Source: Marivirga sericea (GTDB lineage: Bacteria > Bacteroidota > Bacteroidia > Cytophagales > Cyclobacteriaceae). From it: a stretch of 64,000 nt of DNA. Where the stretch lies: positions 124,001-188,000 of the forward strand of contig NZ_FXAW01000007.1 of assembly GCF_900177665.1 (NCBI RefSeq), given 5' to 3'. How positions within the stretch are numbered: the stretch's first letter is position 1; each line of letters opens with the position of its first letter. The notes under the pieces were generated by a model. It worked only from the letters and a program-made list of their open reading frames with translations, made no database searches and was not told where the DNA came from. Below, piece after piece: positions 1 through 9,003 of this stretch. Made by a program: the position numbers and the translations under genes.

Positions 1-1490
1 TAAATGGTCAGCATGAGGAGCAAGTACTCCTCAATAGCATCATCCCTTCTGATATCTTAAAAATCAGAAATGAAGAGATCATTCCAGCCGACAGCCTTTT
101 AATTTCAGATGAAGCGTCAATTGATTACAGTTTTGTAACGGGGGAATCCTTACCAGAAATTAAACAAAAGGAAGAACTGTTATATGCTGGTGGCAGATTG
201 AAAGGTGCTTCCATTTTAGTTCAAGTCAAGAAAAGCCCTTCTCAAAGTTACTTAGCTCAACTTTGGGATGATGAATCTATCCAAAAAGGCGCAAAAGCCC
301 AAGTCCAAAGTACTGCAGATAAAATCAGTAAATATTTCACTTCTGTTGTGGTAGCCATTGCATTCATTTCGCTGGCCAGCTGGATCTATTTAGGGGATTT
401 TGAAAGTGGTATCAGAGCATTCACCACTGTACTCATTGTGGCTTGTCCATGTGCATTGGCACTCGCAACTCCTGTCACTTTAGGTTATGCCATGCGCGTA
501 TTGAGCAAAGCGGGATTTTTCGTGAAAAGTACTCAATCAGTAGAAGACTTATCAAAAATTGACGCTATAGTTTTTGATAAAACAGGCACACTTACTTATT
601 CAGATAAAGCAGAGGTGGTTTTTGATGGAAACATGCCAGAACATAAAGTTCTAGCTGCAGTAAAAACACTTTTTAATCAGTCCAAACATCCGTTGAGTCA
701 GATTATATGCAACTGGCTTCCATACTATCCTTCGCAACAAATTGAAGATTATAAAGAAATCAGCGGGCAAGGTATTAGTGCTAAAGTAAATGGACAAATC
801 ATCAAATTAGGTAAGAAACAATTTGTGGATAATCAAGCGACTGATTTTGATAGGAAAGCCAACAGCTCTCAAGTATTTATCAATGTAGATGGCTTAACCT
901 ACGGCTGTTTTAATGTGAAACATGTCTTCAGAGAAAACATTGGTAACTTATTTAACAGCTTAAAGACTGATTATAAATTAAATCTTCTTTCAGGAGACCA
1001 AGCAGCTGAGAAAGAATATTTAAGCCAATGGTTAGCTGAAGAAAGTATGCATTTTGAACAACTTCCTGGAGACAAAAAGGAGTTCATTACCAAATGGCAA
1101 AATGCCCAACAGAAAGTCTTAATGGCAGGAGATGGCTTGAATGATTCAGCTGCTTTAAGAAAAAGTGATTTTGGCTTAGCTATTACAGAATCAACCCGTC
1201 AATTCAGTCCTGCATGTGACGGCATTCTTTTGGGTGAAAACTTAAAGCAATTACCTCATATCATGAAATTTTCAAAAGCTTCTTTCAAGTTAGTGATTGC
1301 GGGCTTTATACTCTCTTTTTTTTATAATGTGGTGGGCTTGAGTTTTGCCATTCAAGCACTTTTATCACCTGTAATTGCTGCTATACTAATGCCTATTAGT
1401 TCATTTTCAGTGGTGCTTTTAGCTACGCTAGGAACACGATACTTAGCAGGTAAATATCTAACTACAACGGAAAAGAGCAATAATTTATGA
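1..1490 (+). CDS. ccoI: CcoI/FixI-type copper-translocating P1B ATPase, 5' partial
   Basis: This is the 3' part of a heavy-metal P-type ATPase. The frame is open from base 3, so the gene begins upstream of the window and any ATG or TTG inside is not the real start. Seen in order: the actuator motif VTGESLP near base 140, a membrane segment with the metal-binding ACPCALALATP, the phosphorylation motif DKTGTLT, and the hinge motif MAGDGLNDSAAL, followed by two C-terminal membrane helices. The CPC motif marks Cu+ transport in this family. Its position directly before ccoS and ccoNO indicates the CcoI role of delivering copper for cbb3 oxidase assembly. The stop overlaps the ccoS start (ATGA), which suggests translational coupling. 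The N-terminal HMA domain lies outside the window. Confidence 0.93.
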   Translation, partial: NGQHEEQVLLNSIIPSDILKIRNEEIIPADSLLISDEASIDYSFVTGESLPEIKQKEELLYAGGRLKGASILVQVKKSPSQSYLAQLWDDESIQKGAKAQVQSTADKISKYFTSVVVAIAFISLASWIYLGDFESGIRAFTTVLIVACPCALALATPVTLGYAMRVLSKAGFFVKSTQSVEDLSKIDAIVFDKTGTLTYSDKAEVVFDGNMPEHKVLAAVKTLFNQSKHPLSQIICNWLPYYPSQQIEDYKEISGQGISAKVNGQIIKLGKKQFVDNQATDFDRKANSSQVFINVDGLTYGCFNVKHVFRENIGNLFNSLKTDYKLNLLSGDQAAEKEYLSQWLAEESMHFEQLPGDKKEFITKWQNAQQKVLMAGDGLNDSAALRKSDFGLAITESTRQFSPACDGILLGENLKQLPHIMKFSKASFKLVIAGFILSFFYNVVGLSFAIQALLSPVIAAILMPISSFSVVLLATLGTRYLAGKYLTTTEKSNNL

Positions 1491-1693
1491 ACATACTAGT
1501 AATTCTAATTATCGTGAGTTTGATAGTGGCAAGCGGCTTTTTGGTGGCTTTTATTTGGGCTGTTCGTTCTGGACAATTCGATGATGCATCAACGCCATCT
1601 TACCGCATGCTCTGGGATGACGACATCACTAAGAAAGAAAATAAATCGAGTAATCAATCAACAAATCATAAACAAAAATCACATGGAAATTGA
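1487..1693 (+). CDS. ccoS: CcoS, cbb3 oxidase assembly protein
   Basis: A 68-residue protein with one N-terminal membrane helix (about residues 3-26) followed by the CcoS hallmark FxWAVRSGQFDD and a short polar tail rich in K, N and S. CcoS proteins are needed for cofactor insertion into cbb3-type oxidases. The start overlaps the ccoI stop by 4 nt, and the tail overlaps the ccoNO start by 11 nt, so the three genes are tightly packed. Length and motif match the family well. Confidence 0.9.
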   Translation: MNILVILIIVSLIVASGFLVAFIWAVRSGQFDDASTPSYRMLWDDDITKKENKSSNQSTNHKQKSHGN

Positions 1694-3800
1694 AAAGTTT
1701 CATTATGACAACAAAGTCGTCAAATACTTTGCGATAGCAACAGTAGTTTGGGGCGCCATCGGGATGCTGGTAGGTCTTTTGGCCGCTACACAGCTATTTG
1801 CACCGGAGGCTAATTTAGGTTCGGAGTATACCACCTTCGGTAGAATAAGGCCTTTACACACGAATGCCGTAATATTTGCATTTGTTGGTAATGCCATCTT
1901 TGCCGGAGTATATTATTCCATGCAGAGACTATTGAAAACTAGAATGTTCAGCGATGCCCTCTCATGGATAAATATGTGGGGTTGGCAGATTATCATACTT
2001 TCTGCTGTTATTACCCTACCGATGGGATTCACTTCTTCTAAAGAATATGCCGAACTAGAATGGCCAATTGATATTGCTATTGCACTCATCTGGGTGGTAT
2101 TTGGTATTAATATGATTGGTACTATTATCAAAAGAAGAGAAAAACACATGTATGTAGCTATCTGGTTCTACATTGCTTCTTTTGTTACTGTAGCAGTTTT
2201 ACATATTGTAAATTCCTTTGCGATACCAGTTGACTTTATGAAGAGTTACTCTGCCTTCGCTGGTGTGCAAGATGCATTGGTTCAATGGTGGTATGGTCAT
2301 AATGCTGTGGCATTCTTCTTAACAACTCCATATTTAGGTTTGATGTATTACTTCTTGCCTAAAGCAGCTAATCGACCAATTTATTCTTATAAATTATCAA
2401 TTGTCCACTTCTGGGCATTAATCTTCTTGTATATATGGGCAGGTCCACACCACTTATTGTATACTTCTTTACCTGAATGGGCACAAGCCTTAGGTACAGC
2501 ATTCTCCATTATGTTGATAGCTCCGTCTTGGGGTGGTATGGTGAATGGATTATTAACTTTAAGAGGTGCTTGGGACAAAGTAAAAGAAGATCCCATCTTA
2601 AAATTCATGGTGGTTGCAATTACTGCCTACGGTATGGCGGTATTTGAAGGCCCGATGTTATCCTTAAAAAGTGTGAATGCGATTGCGCATTATACGGATT
2701 GGATTGTAGCACACGTTCATATTGGCGCTTTGGGCTGGAATGGATTCTTGACTTTCGGTATGCTATATTGGATGATCCCTCAAATGTGGAAAACTAAACT
2801 ATTCTCTAGAAAATTAGCGAATACACACTTCTGGTTGGGAACATTAGGTATTATATTCTATGCTTTGCCGATGTACGTTTCTGCTTTTACTCAATGGTTA
2901 ATGTGGAAAGAATTTACTCCAGAAGGAATTTTGCAGTACCCTAATTTCTTGTCTACTACCTTACAAATTATTCCAATGCATATGTTAAGAGCATTTGGTG
3001 GCTTACTTTACTTAGTAGGCGTTTTTGTGATGGTTTACAACTTAATCAAAACCGCTAAAGCAGGAAGTTTTGTAGCGAACGAAGCAGCTGAAGCTCCAGC
3101 TCTAGAAAAAGCAGTAAGTAAAGGTAAAGAGTACTGGCACCGAGTATGGGAAAGAAAACCTATTTTCTTCACTCTATTAACTACAGTAGCCATATTAATC
3201 GGTGGAATTTTCGAACTCATCCCATCATTTATGATGAAGGATAATGAAGCCACCAAAATTGAAGCGGTAAAACCTTATACCCCACTAGAGCTGGAAGGTC
3301 GAGATATCTATATCAGTGAGGGCTGTGTAGGTTGTCATTCGCAAATGATTCGCCCTTTCCGATATGAAACAGAACGATATGGTGAATACTCAAAAGCAGG
3401 TGAGTACGTCTACGATCATCCGTTCTTATGGGGATCGAAAAGGACCGGACCTGATCTGCATAGAGTGGGTAGCAAATATCCGGACTCTTGGCACTTCAAT
3501 CATATGTATGATCCAAGATCGATGTCTCCAGGTTCTACTATGCCTCCATACCCTTGGTTACTGGAACAAGCTTACGACTTAGAAGGACTACCGGATAAAA
3601 TTACGGTTATGAGACAATTAGGAGTACCGTATGAAGAAGGTTTTGAAGAAGATGTTCAGGCGAATGCTATGGCACAAGCCAAAAGTATTGTAAAAAGCTT
3701 AGAAGGAGACGGAATTGAAACGGTTCCTGAGGCCAAAATTGTGGCCTTAATTGCCTACTTACAGAGATTAGGTACTGATATAAAAGTTGCAGATAAATAA
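1683..3800 (+). CDS. ccoNO: Fused cbb3 cytochrome oxidase subunits I/II (CcoN-CcoO)
   Basis: One 705-residue chain carries catalytic subunit CcoN (about residues 1-470) and monohaem cytochrome c subunit CcoO (about 500-705). I chose the ATG at 1683 (MEIEKFHYDN), because the longer frame from 1581 runs through ccoS without family similarity. CcoN shows the haem and copper histidines in PLHTN, WWYGHNAVAFF, GPHHLLYT and VAHVHIGALGWNG, within about 12 helices. CcoO shows one membrane anchor, the haem site GCVGCH and the later SPGSTMPPYPW with its axial Met. Together they reduce O2 to water using cytochrome c electrons. The fusion is common in Bacteroidota, whereas Proteobacteria keep separate genes. 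No stop or frameshift separates the two halves. Confidence 0.96.
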   Translation: MEIEKFHYDNKVVKYFAIATVVWGAIGMLVGLLAATQLFAPEANLGSEYTTFGRIRPLHTNAVIFAFVGNAIFAGVYYSMQRLLKTRMFSDALSWINMWGWQIIILSAVITLPMGFTSSKEYAELEWPIDIAIALIWVVFGINMIGTIIKRREKHMYVAIWFYIASFVTVAVLHIVNSFAIPVDFMKSYSAFAGVQDALVQWWYGHNAVAFFLTTPYLGLMYYFLPKAANRPIYSYKLSIVHFWALIFLYIWAGPHHLLYTSLPEWAQALGTAFSIMLIAPSWGGMVNGLLTLRGAWDKVKEDPILKFMVVAITAYGMAVFEGPMLSLKSVNAIAHYTDWIVAHVHIGALGWNGFLTFGMLYWMIPQMWKTKLFSRKLANTHFWLGTLGIIFYALPMYVSAFTQWLMWKEFTPEGILQYPNFLSTTLQIIPMHMLRAFGGLLYLVGVFVMVYNLIKTAKAGSFVANEAAEAPALEKAVSKGKEYWHRVWERKPIFFTLLTTVAILIGGIFELIPSFMMKDNEATKIEAVKPYTPLELEGRDIYISEGCVGCHSQMIRPFRYETERYGEYSKAGEYVYDHPFLWGSKRTGPDLHRVGSKYPDSWHFNHMYDPRSMSPGSTMPPYPWLLEQAYDLEGLPDKITVMRQLGVPYEEGFEEDVQANAMAQAKSIVKSLEGDGIETVPEAKIVALIAYLQRLGTDIKVADK

Positions 3801-3812
3801 AATTGAAAAGAC

Positions 3813-4016
3813 ATGTTTAAGCACTATTTTGAAACAATTGATAATGTGGAAATTTTTCCCATCATCTCGCTGAGTATATTCTTTATTTTCTTTGTCGGCC
3901 TAATTTGGTGGGTGATAAGAGCTGATAAAAGCTATATCAATAAAATGAAATCCTTACCTATGGAAGAGGATGATGTTACATACAAAAATGATTCTAAAAA
4001 TGAAAAAAGTCACTAA
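3813..4016 (+). CDS. ccoQ: CcoQ/FixQ small subunit of cbb3 oxidase
   Basis: A 67-residue protein with one membrane helix (about residues 14-37, ending FFVGLIWWVIRADKS) and an acidic/basic polar tail. Size, topology and position between ccoNO and ccoP match CcoQ, which stabilises the cbb3 complex. It starts 12 nt after ccoNO and its last codons overlap the chosen start of ccoP. The family diverges strongly in sequence, so position carries much of the assignment. Confidence 0.82.
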   Translation: MFKHYFETIDNVEIFPIISLSIFFIFFVGLIWWVIRADKSYINKMKSLPMEEDDVTYKNDSKNEKSH

Positions 4017-4965
4017 AATGATATGGAGCAGCCTTTTCCTTTTTGGATTGGGTATAACGCCACTTTTTGCACAGGTTGAGGAAGCTGTGCAGGAGTTGGA
4101 AATTGAAAAAGTTACCATGTGGGAACAACTCATGCAAACAGAGCAAGGCCGCCTATTACTTTTAATAGGTGGGCTTCTACTTGTCTTGATTGTATTGATG
4201 GTTATTATGGCCGTGTTAATGGTAAAAACTGCTGAAATAATACTAGATAAGAAAGCAGCTCAAAAAGGTGTAGAGCGTATTTCTTTCTATCAGCAATTCA
4301 AACAGAGATGGATCACAGGTAAATTTAAACCAGTAGGACAGCAAGGCGATATGATGCTGGATCATAATTATGACGGCATCAAGGAAATGGATTATGGAAT
4401 GCCCCCTTGGTTGAAATACGTTTTCCTTGGAACCTTCATTTTCGCAGTATTTTATGTACCAGCCTTTTTGATTTTTGATATTATTCCAGATCAGCAAACG
4501 GAATATCAAGCATCTATTGAAGAAGCTGCCCTAAGAGCTGAAGCTCGTGCAAAAGCAGGAATGATTCAAATCACTGCTGAAACAGCTGAATTGCAAACAG
4601 ATGAAGCTGTAATGAAGGCCGGGCAGGTTCTATATAAAAAGAATTGCGCTGTTTGCCACAGTGATGATGGTGGCGGAGGCGTAGGCCCTAACTTAACAGA
4701 TGAATACTGGATACACGGAAATGATATTAAAGGAGTATTTACTACCGTTTCCGAAGGAGTTCCTGCTAAAGGAATGATTCCTTGGAAAGGTAATATGAGC
4801 CCAAAGCAGATTCAGGACGTATCCAATTATGTTTTGAGTTTGGTAGGAAGTACTCCTGCTAGTCCAAAAGAACCTCAAGGCGAAATTAGAAAGTTAGAAA
4901 AAGCAGAGGAACGAATTGAAGAGAATGTGGATGAATTGCCTGAAGTCAAGGAATTAGTAGAATAA
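4000..4965 (+). CDS. ccoP: cbb3 oxidase subunit III (CcoP-like), single haem
   Basis: I chose the ATG at 4000 because it gives a clean signal-type N-terminus (MKKVTKMIWSSLFLFGLG... ending LFAQ). The frame is open back to 3970 inside ccoQ. A second hydrophobic helix lies near residues 45-70. Then comes the FixP N-terminal signature (DHNYDGIKEMDYGMPPWL) with another helix, and a C-terminal cytochrome c domain with one CAVCH haem site and a distal Met (KGMIPWKGNMS). Proteobacterial CcoP carries two haems. This one carries a single CXXCH, as is common in Bacteroidota. The tail is glutamate-rich. The protein passes electrons to the CcoNO subunit at the membrane. Confidence 0.92.
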   Translation: MKKVTKMIWSSLFLFGLGITPLFAQVEEAVQELEIEKVTMWEQLMQTEQGRLLLLIGGLLLVLIVLMVIMAVLMVKTAEIILDKKAAQKGVERISFYQQFKQRWITGKFKPVGQQGDMMLDHNYDGIKEMDYGMPPWLKYVFLGTFIFAVFYVPAFLIFDIIPDQQTEYQASIEEAALRAEARAKAGMIQITAETAELQTDEAVMKAGQVLYKKNCAVCHSDDGGGGVGPNLTDEYWIHGNDIKGVFTTVSEGVPAKGMIPWKGNMSPKQIQDVSNYVLSLVGSTPASPKEPQGEIRKLEKAEERIEENVDELPEVKELVE

Positions 4966-5079
4966 GGTATTGTGAATTAACCTAACAGGTTTTATAAATA
5001 ATAGTATTTATGCATTGGACGCTAAGTAACCACCTACTATCAGGTATTTTGTCCAAAATCGTATGAATCAGATTAAAAT

Positions 5080-5112
5080 AGACCTGTGAGTTTTTGAAAA
5101 GCTCACAGGTCT
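5080..5112. repeat. 11-bp perfect inverted repeat before ccoG
   Basis: The arms AGACCTGTGAG (5080-5090) and CTCACAGGTCT (5102-5112) are exact reverse complements around an 11-nt loop. The hairpin sits in the 163-nt gap between ccoP and ccoG, 16 nt before the ccoG ATG. No T-run follows on the + strand, so a simple intrinsic terminator is not clear. A related half (CCTAACAGGTTTT) lies at 4980-4992. It may be a dispersed intergenic repeat, a weak terminator or an mRNA processing site. Confidence 0.6.
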
Positions 5113-5128
5113 CTAAACAAAGTGCAGT

Positions 5129-6538
5129 ATGGATAATTTAAATGAAGAGCAATTTAGAGGGCAGCTTGCCACAGTAGGCGAGCAAGGAAAGCGGAATTGG
5201 ATTTTTCCCAAAAAACCAAAGGGAATATTCCATAACTATAGACGAGTTTTGGCTTGGTTGCTATTAATTTTATTCTTCGCAGGTCCTTTTATTAAAATAG
5301 GAGGTCATCCTTTATTGCTGTTCAATATTTTTGATCGTCAGTTTGTAATCTTAGGAAGTGTTTTCTGGCCACAAGACACTCATTTGCTAATATTTTTGCT
5401 CCTTATTTTTGTAGTATTTATCCTACTCTTTACGGTGGTCTTTGGTCGGGTATGGTGCGGTTGGGCTTGTCCACAAACCGTATTTATGGAAATGGTTTTC
5501 CGGAAAATTGAATATTGGATTGAAGGAGATGCTAACCAACAAAGAAAACTTGCAAAAGCACCTTGGACATGGAACAAAATCTGGAAGAAAACCACTAAAC
5601 AAGGAGTATTCCTACTCATTAGCTTTTGGGTATCCCATACTTTTATGGCGTATCTCATTGGTATCGGAGAAATGACCGAAGTGATTCAAGCAGGGCCGGA
5701 AGCCAACTGGAGTGCCTTTACCGGATTATTGGTCTTTACAGGGATTTTCTATTTTGTCTTTTCTTACTTCCGAGAGCAGGCCTGTACTGTAATTTGTCCA
5801 TACGGACGATTACAAGGCGTTTTCCTCGATAAAAAATCCATTGTGGTGATTTATGACTGGTTAAGAGGTGAACCAAGAGGAAAATTAAAAAAGAACGAGC
5901 CTCAGGCAGATAAAGGAGACTGCATTGACTGTAACTTATGCGTTCAAGTTTGCCCAACAGGTATCGATATCCGCAACGGGACTCAAATGGAGTGTGTCAA
6001 TTGTACCGCATGCATTGATGCTTGCGATGAGGTAATGACTAAAATCGATAAACCGAAAGGTTTGATCCGATTTGACTCTGAAGAAGGTGTGGAGAGAAAA
6101 ACAAAGAAGTTAATTACACCGAGAGTATTAGCTTATTCAGTGGTATTAGCCATTTTAGTGGGTGCAATGGGCTTCTTACTTGTGGGAAGAGCGCCTATCG
6201 AAGTAACTATGACTAGGACGCCCGGATCCATTTATCAGATAAAAAATGATTCTATTATCAGTAATATGTATCAAATGGAGATGATTAATAAGTCTTTTGA
6301 TCCGATGAATTTAACTTATAAAGTGAAACCAAAATCTGCTAGCTTATTTTTTCCCTCAGGACCTATAGAAGTTTTGAGCGGGCAAGAAAAAGATGAAGTT
6401 TATGTTTTTGTGGAAATGACTAGAAAAGAATTTGCACAAATAGACGAAAAAATACAAGTTGAGATTTACAGGGATAATGAATTAATCCAAACCATTGATT
6501 CAAGATTTCCTGGACCTAACACATTTAGCAAGAAATAA
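5129..6538 (+). CDS. ccoG: CcoG/RdxA polyferredoxin, cbb3 oxidase maturation
   Basis: A membrane iron-sulfur protein of 469 residues. Membrane helices lie near residues 38-60, 80-105, 155-180, 190-215 and 330-355. Cysteine motifs are CGWACPQTVFME, CTVICPYGRLQ and a 2x[4Fe-4S] ferredoxin pair (CIDCNLCVQVCP and CVNCTACIDACD). The C-terminal periplasmic part is the IG-like domain typical of FixG/CcoG. In cbb3 systems CcoG acts in copper reduction during assembly. It heads a second block (ccoG, ccoH, TauE-like) after a 163-nt gap from ccoP and probably belongs to the same assembly programme. Confidence 0.95.
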   Translation: MDNLNEEQFRGQLATVGEQGKRNWIFPKKPKGIFHNYRRVLAWLLLILFFAGPFIKIGGHPLLLFNIFDRQFVILGSVFWPQDTHLLIFLLLIFVVFILLFTVVFGRVWCGWACPQTVFMEMVFRKIEYWIEGDANQQRKLAKAPWTWNKIWKKTTKQGVFLLISFWVSHTFMAYLIGIGEMTEVIQAGPEANWSAFTGLLVFTGIFYFVFSYFREQACTVICPYGRLQGVFLDKKSIVVIYDWLRGEPRGKLKKNEPQADKGDCIDCNLCVQVCPTGIDIRNGTQMECVNCTACIDACDEVMTKIDKPKGLIRFDSEEGVERKTKKLITPRVLAYSVVLAILVGAMGFLLVGRAPIEVTMTRTPGSIYQIKNDSIISNMYQMEMINKSFDPMNLTYKVKPKSASLFFPSGPIEVLSGQEKDEVYVFVEMTRKEFAQIDEKIQVEIYRDNELIQTIDSRFPGPNTFSKK

Positions 6539-6540
6539 TC

Positions 6541-6960
6541 ATGAACTGGGGAAATAAAATAACATTAGTATTCGTAGGTTTCGTAATCCTGATAATCACG
6601 ATGGTGATTTTTAGTATGAAGCAAGAATTCCATATGGTGGAAGAGAATTATTACGAGGAAGAGATTGCCTACCAAGGCAAAATGGATGAAATCCGAAATG
6701 GCAATGATTGGAAAGGGGTAGTCTCCGTGAAGCAGGAAGGCGGCAATTTGGCTTTGCAATTTGAAGGAGCTGCAAAGGTCAACGGAAAAATTCAATTTTA
6801 TAGACCATCTGATGCTGATTTAGACTTTTTTGTTCCAATCAGCGAGGAAATCAACATCCCTATTGAAAAATTCAAGGCAGGAAATTGGAAAGTTTCCTTT
6901 AATTGGGAAGCTGATGAAAAAAAATACTTTAAAGAAGAACAAATTTTCATTCAACGTTAA
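6541..6960 (+). CDS. ccoH: FixH/CcoH family protein
   Basis: A 139-residue protein with one N-terminal membrane helix (about residues 5-25) followed by an extracytoplasmic domain beginning MVEENYYEEEIAYQGKMDE, characteristic of the FixH family. CcoH is needed for stable cbb3 oxidase assembly. It starts 2 nt after ccoG ends and is followed 2 nt later by the TauE-like gene, so the three are almost certainly co-transcribed. Confidence 0.88.
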   Translation: MNWGNKITLVFVGFVILIITMVIFSMKQEFHMVEENYYEEEIAYQGKMDEIRNGNDWKGVVSVKQEGGNLALQFEGAAKVNGKIQFYRPSDADLDFFVPISEEINIPIEKFKAGNWKVSFNWEADEKKYFKEEQIFIQR

Positions 6961-6962
6961 AA

Positions 6963-7664
6963 ATGATTTGGGCAGCATTGAGCATAGGTCTATTAGGTGG
7001 GATTCATTGCACTTTTATGTGTGCGCCACTTATGCTGGGAGTATTTCGTAATCAATCGATGGCCTGGGGATTTGCTGCTTACCAAACTGGAAGAATCACT
7101 ACTTATATTATTCTGGGGCTAGCCTTAGCTTTTGTAGGAGAAAGTTTATCCATTCTAGGTTGGCAAAATAGCCTATCCATCATCATGGCCATTTTCATAG
7201 TTTATTTTTATGTATTGCCTGCTCGCTATCGATTTTTGAAATTTATCAATAAAATAGAGTCCGTTCCTTATCAAAAAGTAAAGAATGGATTTAAAAAGTA
7301 TATCGGGAAACAGGATATTTTATCTAGATTCTCAATAGGCCTGCTAAATGGGCTTTTGCCATGCGGTCTAGTCTATTTAGCACTTTTGAGTTCATTCGCT
7401 ACTGAAACTATAATGGATTCTGTGGTTTTTATGGCTGTGTTTGGATTAGGAACCTTACCCTGGCTGATAGGAAGCGTTTGGGCTGGAAAAATAACCTTCA
7501 GAAAACTAAATGGTATCACACAGAAATTAAGACCTGCATTAGCATTAACATTAGCCTTATTTCTTTTCTTAAGAGGATTGGAAGTGCAATTTATTCATAT
7601 ACCGCTTCCTGATTTGGGGCAAGCACAAACTACCATGGATATTCCCATTTGTGGAAAGCCTTGA
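6963..7664 (+). CDS. TauE/SafE (UreH-like) membrane protein of the cco locus
   Basis: A 233-residue polytopic protein with about six helices. The first helix carries the family motif GLLGGIHCTFMCAPLMLG, with paired small residues, His and Cys. A second related motif, GLLNGLLPCGLVYLAL, lies in the middle. These paired Cys/Pro-Cys helices resemble DsbD/CcdA and UreH-like transporters. Such proteins regularly follow ccoGH in Bacteroidota and may help copper handling or thiol transfer for oxidase assembly. The exact substrate is unknown. Sulfite export, the name often given to this superfamily, is not supported by anything visible here. Confidence 0.78.
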   Translation: MIWAALSIGLLGGIHCTFMCAPLMLGVFRNQSMAWGFAAYQTGRITTYIILGLALAFVGESLSILGWQNSLSIIMAIFIVYFYVLPARYRFLKFINKIESVPYQKVKNGFKKYIGKQDILSRFSIGLLNGLLPCGLVYLALLSSFATETIMDSVVFMAVFGLGTLPWLIGSVWAGKITFRKLNGITQKLRPALALTLALFLFLRGLEVQFIHIPLPDLGQAQTTMDIPICGKP

Positions 7665-7814
7665 AAAGGTATTTTTATAACTTACCAACTAGCCTTCCAA
7701 AATCCTATAAATTCCATACTTTTGTGGTACAACTGGATTTGATCCGTTTTTAAGATAATAAAGCCCATTTTTTAGCTATGCTATTGGCTTAAAACAACAG
7801 GAAACAAGACGACT

Positions 7815-8897
7815 ATGGAATTAAAAAAAGTACCTTTAAACGACATACACGAACAATTAGGTGCCAAAATGGTATCTTTCGCTGGTTATAATATGCCGGT
7901 TTCTTATACTTCATTACTGGAAGAGCATAAAACCGTACGAGAAGCCGTGGGTGTATTTGATGTATCCCACATGGGCGAATTTTTCATCAGTGGCCCTAAA
8001 GCACTTGATTTGATCCAAAAAGTAAGTAGTAATGACGCTTCAAAATTGGTAGTAGGCCAAGCTCAATATAGCTGTTTGCCTAATGCCACGGGAGGAATAG
8101 TAGATGATCTTTTGATCTATAAAATGTCAGAAGAAAAATATATGTTAGTTGTTAACGCTTCTAACATTGAAAAAGACTGGAATTGGATCAAATCACATAA
8201 CTCATTTGGCGCAGTGATGGAAGATCAATCCAATGACTATGCGCTTTTAGCAGTTCAAGGTCCTAAAGCTATGGATGCTATGCAGAAACTGACTGATGTC
8301 AATTTAGAAGGCCTAAAGTATTATACATTTGAGGTAGATGAATTTGCTGGCGAAAAAGATGTGATTATCTCGGCTACAGGTTATACAGGTTCTGGTGGTT
8401 TAGAATTGTATGTGCCGGCCAAATCAGCGGAGAATGTTTGGAGAAAAGTACTGGATGCTGGAGAAGAATTTGGCATTAAACCTATTGGATTAGGTGCAAG
8501 AGATACTTTAAGAATGGAGATGGGATTGTGCCTATATGGGAATGATATTGACGATACCACCTCTCCTATCGAAGCTAAATTAGGATGGATCACTAAGTTC
8601 ACGAAGGATTTCATCAATTCAGAAAATCTTAAAAAACAAAAAGAAGAAGGCGTTGATCGTAAATTAGTTGGCTTTCATATGATAGACAGGGGTATCCCTA
8701 GGAAAGGTTATGAAATTCTAGACATGGAAGGAAATACAGTGGGAGTTGTAACTTCAGGAACTCAATCACCTAATTTAGGTCATGGGATTGGTCTGGGCTA
8801 TGTAAAAACTGATCTATCAAAACCAGAAACACCTATTCAAATAGCTGTTAGAAAAAATCAAATTAAAGCAGTGGTTAAAAAATTACCGTTGATTTAA
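7815..8897 (+). CDS. gcvT: Glycine cleavage system T protein (aminomethyltransferase)
   Basis: A 360-residue protein of normal family length. The N-terminus carries the folate-domain motifs GAKMVSFAGYNMPVSYTS and VGVFDVSHMGEF. Further on are ATGYTGSGGLELYVP and GARDTLRMEMGLCLYGND, with the C-terminal GIGLGYV segment. The enzyme takes the aminomethyl group from lipoylated GcvH and, with tetrahydrofolate, gives methylene-THF and ammonia. The gene stands alone, with no gcvH or gcvP next to it. A 150-nt gap precedes it and a strong terminator follows. I saw no glycine riboswitch in that gap. Confidence 0.97.
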   Translation: MELKKVPLNDIHEQLGAKMVSFAGYNMPVSYTSLLEEHKTVREAVGVFDVSHMGEFFISGPKALDLIQKVSSNDASKLVVGQAQYSCLPNATGGIVDDLLIYKMSEEKYMLVVNASNIEKDWNWIKSHNSFGAVMEDQSNDYALLAVQGPKAMDAMQKLTDVNLEGLKYYTFEVDEFAGEKDVIISATGYTGSGGLELYVPAKSAENVWRKVLDAGEEFGIKPIGLGARDTLRMEMGLCLYGNDIDDTTSPIEAKLGWITKFTKDFINSENLKKQKEEGVDRKLVGFHMIDRGIPRKGYEILDMEGNTVGVVTSGTQSPNLGHGIGLGYVKTDLSKPETPIQIAVRKNQIKAVVKKLPLI

Positions 8898-8917
8898 GTA
8901 AGTAAAAAATATTTCAT

Positions 8918-8952
8918 AACCCCTATTCATTTTATTTGAGTAGGGGTTTTTT
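8918..8952 (+). terminator. Intrinsic terminator after gcvT
   Basis: A stem of about 11 bp (ACCCCTATTCA with TTTGAGTAGGGGT, one G-T wobble) with a short AT loop is followed by TTTTT. It lies 20 nt past the gcvT stop and separates gcvT from the next gene. Confidence 0.85.
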
Positions 8953-9003
8953 GTTTGTTTCTAAATAGGTTATATTCCGTCTGCAAAACTAAAAACGCAA
9001 CAT

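Noticed and set aside
1581-1682. 34-residue N-terminal extension of CcoNO
   Set aside because: It lies within ccoS in another frame. CcoN family proteins begin near MEIEKFHYDN, so the ATG at 1683 was chosen.
7717-7724. TACTTTTG -7-like element before gcvT
   Set aside because: No TTG occurs 17-21 nt upstream, so a promoter is not supported beyond chance in AT-rich DNA.
7665-7814. Glycine riboswitch before gcvT
   Set aside because: The gap lacks the paired aptamer folds and conserved GGA-type motifs expected for it.
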